Source: Auriscalpium vulgare (lineage: Eukaryota > Basidiomycota > Agaricomycetes > Russulales > Auriscalpiaceae). From it: a DNA stretch of 64,000 nt. The notes under the pieces are model-generated. The model was not told the DNA's origin. It saw nothing but the letters and a program-made list of their open reading frames with translations, and did not search any database. The DNA is taken from NCBI GenBank assembly GCA_019915015.1, contig JAHBBC010000007.1, positions 310,001 to 374,000 of the forward strand, given 5' to 3'. Made by a program: the position numbers and the translations under genes. Positions 59,942 to 64,000 of this stretch are shown piece by piece; positions within the stretch are counted from its first letter, which is position 1, and each line of letters opens with the position of its first letter.

Positions 59942-62373
59942 CTATCGTGGCCCAGCAGCGGCGGCGGCTGTCGATGAGGGCTGCGCATAGCCAGGGTAGT
60001 ATGAGTAACCGCTCCCCGCCGGAGTAGGCGCAGGCGAAGGCGTCCCAGGCGCCGCCGCCGCCGCCGTGCCGCGCAGGTGCGCCGGCAGCATCGGCGTGTA
60101 GCTCTGCGCGCCCTGCCACCCGTTCTTCGACGCCGCGACCGTGTTCGCCACCGCACGCTGCGCGCCGCCCGCGCCCGCGGCGCCGTTGAAGAACGTAGAG
60201 TACGACGGCGTGCCGCCGGGCGTCGCGGGTGCAGGGGTGCCAGGCTGGTAGCCGTACCACGGCGCACCGTACCCGTACGGCTGCGCACCAGCCGCGGCAT
60301 ACTGCGTGGGCTGGCCGGGCGCGGATGTGGGGACGGGCGCGCCGGGCGTTTGCGCGTACGCGTGTGGGTAGTACGCGCTCGCGGTGGGGGTGTATGGGTA
60401 CGCGCCGCGGTACTGCTGCCCAGCCGGGTACCCTGGGTACGCGTAGTTCGCATACGGCGGCGCGCTGGGGGCCGCAGAAGCGGCGGGGGCGGCAGCTGGC
60501 GGCTTGCCCGCGGGGGTGGAGGGCGCCGCGGGTGGGGCGACGGGTGGAGCAACGGTGGGGATCGTCACACCGGACTTGATGTGCAGGGTCGTATCGTCGC
60601 GCAGGGCGATAGGCGTGGTGGGCGGGAGGCTGCCGTACCAACCTTCAGACGGCCCGGTGGGGAGCGTGCGGTGTAGCTTCCGCAGGACGGATGGCGAGGG
60701 GACGAGTGGGGACGCGTCAGATGTGGAGGAGCGGGGGCGGAGGGAGGCGAGCAAAGTGAGGGAGTCCGCGATGCCTTGTGCTGGAAGCTGGTGAGTTGGT
60801 AGGACTCGGCGACTAGACGAGACTGGACGTACCGACGTCCCACTCCTCTGAGTCAACCTCGACTTCGCTCGACCCTCCTCCCACTCCGCCTAACCGCTCC
60901 AGCTGCAACTTCTCCAACCTCTTCAGTGCCCTTGAGTTGCGTTCCAAAAGCTCTTGCACGCTTTGCTCCAGCTCGAGGCTGCCCAAGACTTCCTTCAGGG
61001 ACGCGACCTCCTCAGCAGGCAACAATGCCTCCAATGCTTCGTCGGTGGCCTTTTCGTCCTCCTCTGCTTTCTTACGCCGCTCGTCCTCAGTGACATCCAC
61101 CACTTCGTCCTCAGCGACACCCCCCGTGTCCGTGTCCGCTGCAGGTGCAGCCGCCTCTATTCGTGCAGCGAGCTCAGCACTGGCCGCATCAAGTTTCCTC
61201 TGCCTTTCTTGTTGCCAGATGACTTCCCCCAGAGCCACGCGACCCACTTCTCTGCCGTCCTGGTCGAAGGTAGGCGCGAAACTGGCGTACGGCCCGTAGT
61301 CCAGAAACGCGCCAGCGCTGACACGGCGCGCTCCGGGCAGTGCAGGCTTTTTGGCAGGCGCCTTCCTCGTGTAAGAGCCTAGCGTGGGGACCGCCGCATC
61401 TGTCGGATTTGTTGGATCTGGGAGGATCGCGACGACTTCGGCGTGGGCAGTCGGGAGGTCTTTCAAATCCTTGCCATCCCTTGTTGGGGATGCAAAGTCG
61501 GAGTTGAGGGACGTCCACCATTCGCCGGTGGGCAGCTTCTGCATGAGCGCATATTTGCGCTTGCGCGGGACGTCCGCTGAGGAAAGAGTTGATGCGGCGG
61601 GCTTGAGTCCAGAGGGGTCAGAATCGTCGCGTATTGCGTCGGGCCGGTCAGGAATGATAGACTCGATGTCGAGGGCCGAGTGATTGCAGTTGAAAGAAGA
61701 TTGATCGAGGAGTGAAAGGGCGAGATGGCAGAACTTGAGCTGTTCAGCGGCGGGGGCGGAAGGTCGCGAACGAGGGTGCGCGAATACAGGGAAGAGAGGT
61801 TGCACAGCAGACTGTAAAGTTCGGTAGTTGAACACGTCGCTGGAATGCGAATGAAGGGGCGACTTACGCGTAAGACTCGTAATGGATGCCGTGAGTACTC
61901 TTTCAAAAGAGTGCGAAACGAGTATGATCGAGGTTGTGACGACTGGGCGTCCGATGCTGCAGCTTCGGCTGGGTCTGCAGGCAGGGGGAAGACGCGGTCG
62001 AGAAGACCTTGCGTGTCAACACTGATGCGTAGTACTTTTCAGAGATGATCGCCAAAGACGATGAAAAAAGGACGCACGTCTCCAAGATGTCGAGGATTCT
62101 CTGCGCGTCTTCTGGGTCAAGCGGAACGTCACCCGCCCCCTTGGTCTCCGGTGGTTTCTCGACCACCTCTGGCTGTGCCGCAACCTCCTCTTTGATGACG
62201 GCGTCGTCATCGGTATCGGTGCGAGGCTGTTTCGCAGCGGGTTCGTCGGTGCCTGCGACCGAGGAACGTTTGCGCTTCTTTGAGCCTGCTTTTGCCTTGG
62301 ACGCGACGGGAGGAGGGGTGTCCTCTGCGGCTTTGTTGTCATGCAGCCTTGTGGACCGAGTTGCGCGGGCCAT
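59942..62373 (-). CDS. Unidentified nuclear-type protein with Pro/Tyr/Ala-rich tail
   Basis: Starts MARATRSTRLHDNKAAED with a basic KAKAGSKKRKRSS stretch (probable nuclear localisation signal), an acidic part, then DPEDAQRILDILE and LLDRVFPLPADP. After a splice at about 61830 comes a conserved-looking block (KYALMQKLPTGEWWTSL, AHAEVVAILPDP, SAGAFLDYGPYASFAPTFD, GEVIWQQERQRKLDAAS). A long charged coiled coil follows (VASLKEVLGSLELEQSVQELLERNSRALKRLEKLQLERL), then GIADSLTLLASLRP. The C-terminus is low-complexity with many Tyr, Pro and Ala (NYAYPGYPAGQQYRGAYPY) and ends at 59942. It resembles subunits of large chromatin complexes in style, but no family could be named. Confidence 0.75.
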
Positions 62374-62569
62374 TGCGCGCTGAGCGGCGAGAGAGCGGGA
62401 GGGACGAGAGCGGTGGTGGTAAACGCGTGCCGACGCGGTTGTGGCTCTCGCTTTCGGGGTCGGAGACGATGCGCGTCCTGGCGGATTCGGTGAAGCGCGC
62501 TGCGCGTGTAGCTTTTCCAACGTCAAGTCAACGCAACTCGGCCCCAGACTCCCATCCAGACCCCACGTG
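62374..62569. promoter_or_regulatory. Short divergent promoter, unidentified gene / mL43
   Basis: Only 196 bp separate the two start codons, so control regions and 5' UTRs must be very compact or overlap. Confidence 0.55.
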
Positions 62570-63128
62570 ATGTCGGCGCTAGCGACGCGCCTTCACCGTC
62601 TCGCTCTCCGCCAACACCCCGTCATGGCCTCGAAGCTCGCTCCGGCGACAAAGCCCATCTTCCGCGCGCAGCTCACATCGCGCCCATCCAACGGGCACAC
62701 TGCCTTTGTCCCTCAGATTCGCAAACTGGTCTTCGAGTACTGTGACAAGTGGGCCTCGTCCGCCAACACTCGCACGTACTTGAACAACCACCTGGAGGAG
62801 CTCGCTCGCGCGCACCCGCATATCGAGGTCGTGGTGCGGCAACGGAATCTAAAACAGCCCATCGTCCGGGGCTTCTACCGTGCGTCACGCAAGGTCCTGA
62901 TATCGCTTCCGCTGGTCTGATGACCCTTGCCTCATTGCAGTCAACGACAACGAGAAAGTTATTCCTTTGAACGGGTTCGAAGTGAACGGCATACAGAATA
63001 AGGTGCAGCTCTTGCTGGACTCGTCAGGCGCGAAGATAAAATCCTTGAAACGGCGGACGGTGGAGAGTACGGCAGAGTCGGCGAGAGGTATTTGGAGCGG
63101 CGTACACGACACGCCTTTCAAGATTTGA
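62570..63128 (+). CDS. Mitochondrial large-subunit ribosomal protein mL43 (yeast MRPL51)
   Basis: Two exons. MSALATRLHRLALRQHPVMASK is a basic amphipathic lead for mitochondrial import. The L51/S25/CI-B8 thioredoxin-like domain follows: VPQIRKLVFEYCDKWASS, RTYLNNHLEELARAHPHIEVVVRQRN, PIVRGFY spliced across an intron of about 60 nt to LNDNEKVIPLNGF. The C-terminus SGAKIKSLKRRTVEST ends at 63126. The frame is open upstream to 62441, but 62570 has the best lead; 62624 is a further candidate. Part of the mitoribosome large subunit. Confidence 0.92.
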
Positions 63129-63835
63129 GAATCATACCCACACGCGGGAGCCATTTTTACACCATAATTTACATATGAGGTGCGTCGTGGTCTGCCGAAA
63201 GGCGTATCTTTCTTGTTTTGCTCGCCAATTCTGACGTCGGTTTTGTCTGGCAGACGCTGAGTACCTACCCAGAGCCCAGTAATGCAACGCTGTTCCGTAA
63301 TCTCGGATCTCCATTCCTTGCCCGGTTAGCATCATACCGTATGAGGTGCCCGAGACCCTCGCCTGCTCGCCTGGCAGCACCCGTCTGTCGGGCCAACGAG
63401 GGCTCTCGTCGGCCTCGTCGTTATCTCTTGGCAATCGCACACCCTTCTCTACGGCTATGGTATGCTGAGATGATAGTTATCGACACTTGATCTCTCTTCT
63501 CTTGTGCGCAGGACCCGAAGGAATCGACCTTCCAATCTCTCGGTGTTAATGGTACGTAAAAGGCAACTGCGTGCCCACCCAGATATGATGATTCCAAGGC
63601 ATTTCCGCACCACGCACGAACAGCATGTCGAACATTCCAGTCCGGAATTGCATACAGGGTAAGGGCCGGCCGTGTGCCATCAGGTGAGCCCAGGGCGTCT
63701 GTTTTTCCGAAGAACACGCGCCTTTGTACGGTGCGTTATACACGTGTCGGCCAGTAGATATTGACTCATGGACGAAGGTGGCTTTTTTTTGCAGCGTCTT
63801 GCTTTTCCTCCCACCACCCACCCGACCCCACCATC
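63129..63835. other. Spacer downstream of mL43
   Basis: About 700 bp with short frames on both strands and no recognisable domain. Pyrimidine-rich sequence at 63780-63830 looks like the core promoter or 5' UTR of the gene that follows. Confidence 0.5.
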
Positions 63836-64000
63836 ATGTTCTCCGTGAGTTTGCGCCTCGTGTTCCGGTCGGCAAGGCAGGAGCTGACGTCGTTGGTCAA
63901 ATAGCACCCGCCTCGCAGCGCCGCCACCTCTCGGTCGACGTCAACCAGACGCCCTCCTACAAACACACGCGTGTGCCCAGTCGCACCGATTCGGTGCGTG
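63836..64000 (+). CDS. Possible 5' end of a gene cut by the window edge
   Basis: A CT-rich leader, an ATG at 63836 and an immediate GTGAGT donor suggest a tiny first exon (MFS), an intron to the AG at 63904, then an open exon ending at a GTGCGTG donor at the window edge. More than one frame is open, and the frame without the tiny exon (LSVDVNQTPSYKHTRVPSR) looks more protein-like. The product cannot be named. Confidence 0.35.

Overview
The window is nuclear DNA from a filamentous basidiomycete, most likely a wood-decaying agaricomycete. Genes are dense and on both strands. Most are split by many short introns of about 50-60 nt with GT...AG ends, and several products are typical of fungi (Vac8, Sub2, Rok1, Pho85, a group X-like hybrid histidine kinase). 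A secreted class II haem peroxidase with a complete Mn-binding triad suggests a white-rot fungus. The species cannot be named from the sequence alone.

Layout. 0-14 kb: an F-box protein; a damaged PIF1-type helicase (+); an F-BAR/RhoGAP protein (-); a second, apparently intact PIF1-type helicase (-) with an RNase H1 N-terminal/viroplasmin-like domain at its start; and the vacuolar armadillo protein Vac8 (-). 14-15 kb: an acyl-protein thioesterase (+). Vac8 (predicted acylated) and the thioesterase (predicted deacylase) are divergent neighbours.

15.3-24.0 kb is a nest of two DNA transposons. The outer one is a hAT element (15314-24033) with 20-bp terminal inverted repeats starting TAG and an 8-bp target duplication CGCTGAGG. 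It carries a hAT transposase and a Ulp1-type cysteine protease. A PIF/Harbinger element (20592-23979), with perfect 68-bp inverted repeats, a 3-bp ATT duplication, a DDE transposase and an accessory DNA-binding protein, has inserted into the 5' leader of the outer element. The outer element ends only a few bases before the first ATG of the tRNA nucleotidyltransferase gene CCA1.

24-41 kb is housekeeping: CCA1, an HMG-box factor, the rRNA-processing helicase Rok1, a mitochondrial dicarboxylate carrier, the mRNA-export helicase Sub2, the cyclin-dependent kinase Pho85 and the rRNA-processing WD40 protein Utp5. 41.5-51.4 kb is one very large sensor-kinase gene whose N-terminal kinase domain appears catalytically dead. 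52-58 kb holds a manganese peroxidase and a major facilitator transporter. At 58.2-59.7 kb is a 1.44-kb gag-only LTR element with identical 134-bp LTRs, a 5-bp CTACA duplication, and a primer site matching the anticodon arm of initiator tRNA-Met. The window ends with an unidentified nuclear-type protein, mitochondrial ribosomal protein mL43, and the possible start of a further gene.

Gene spans run from start to stop codon and include introns. Splice sites were read by eye and not checked against transcripts.
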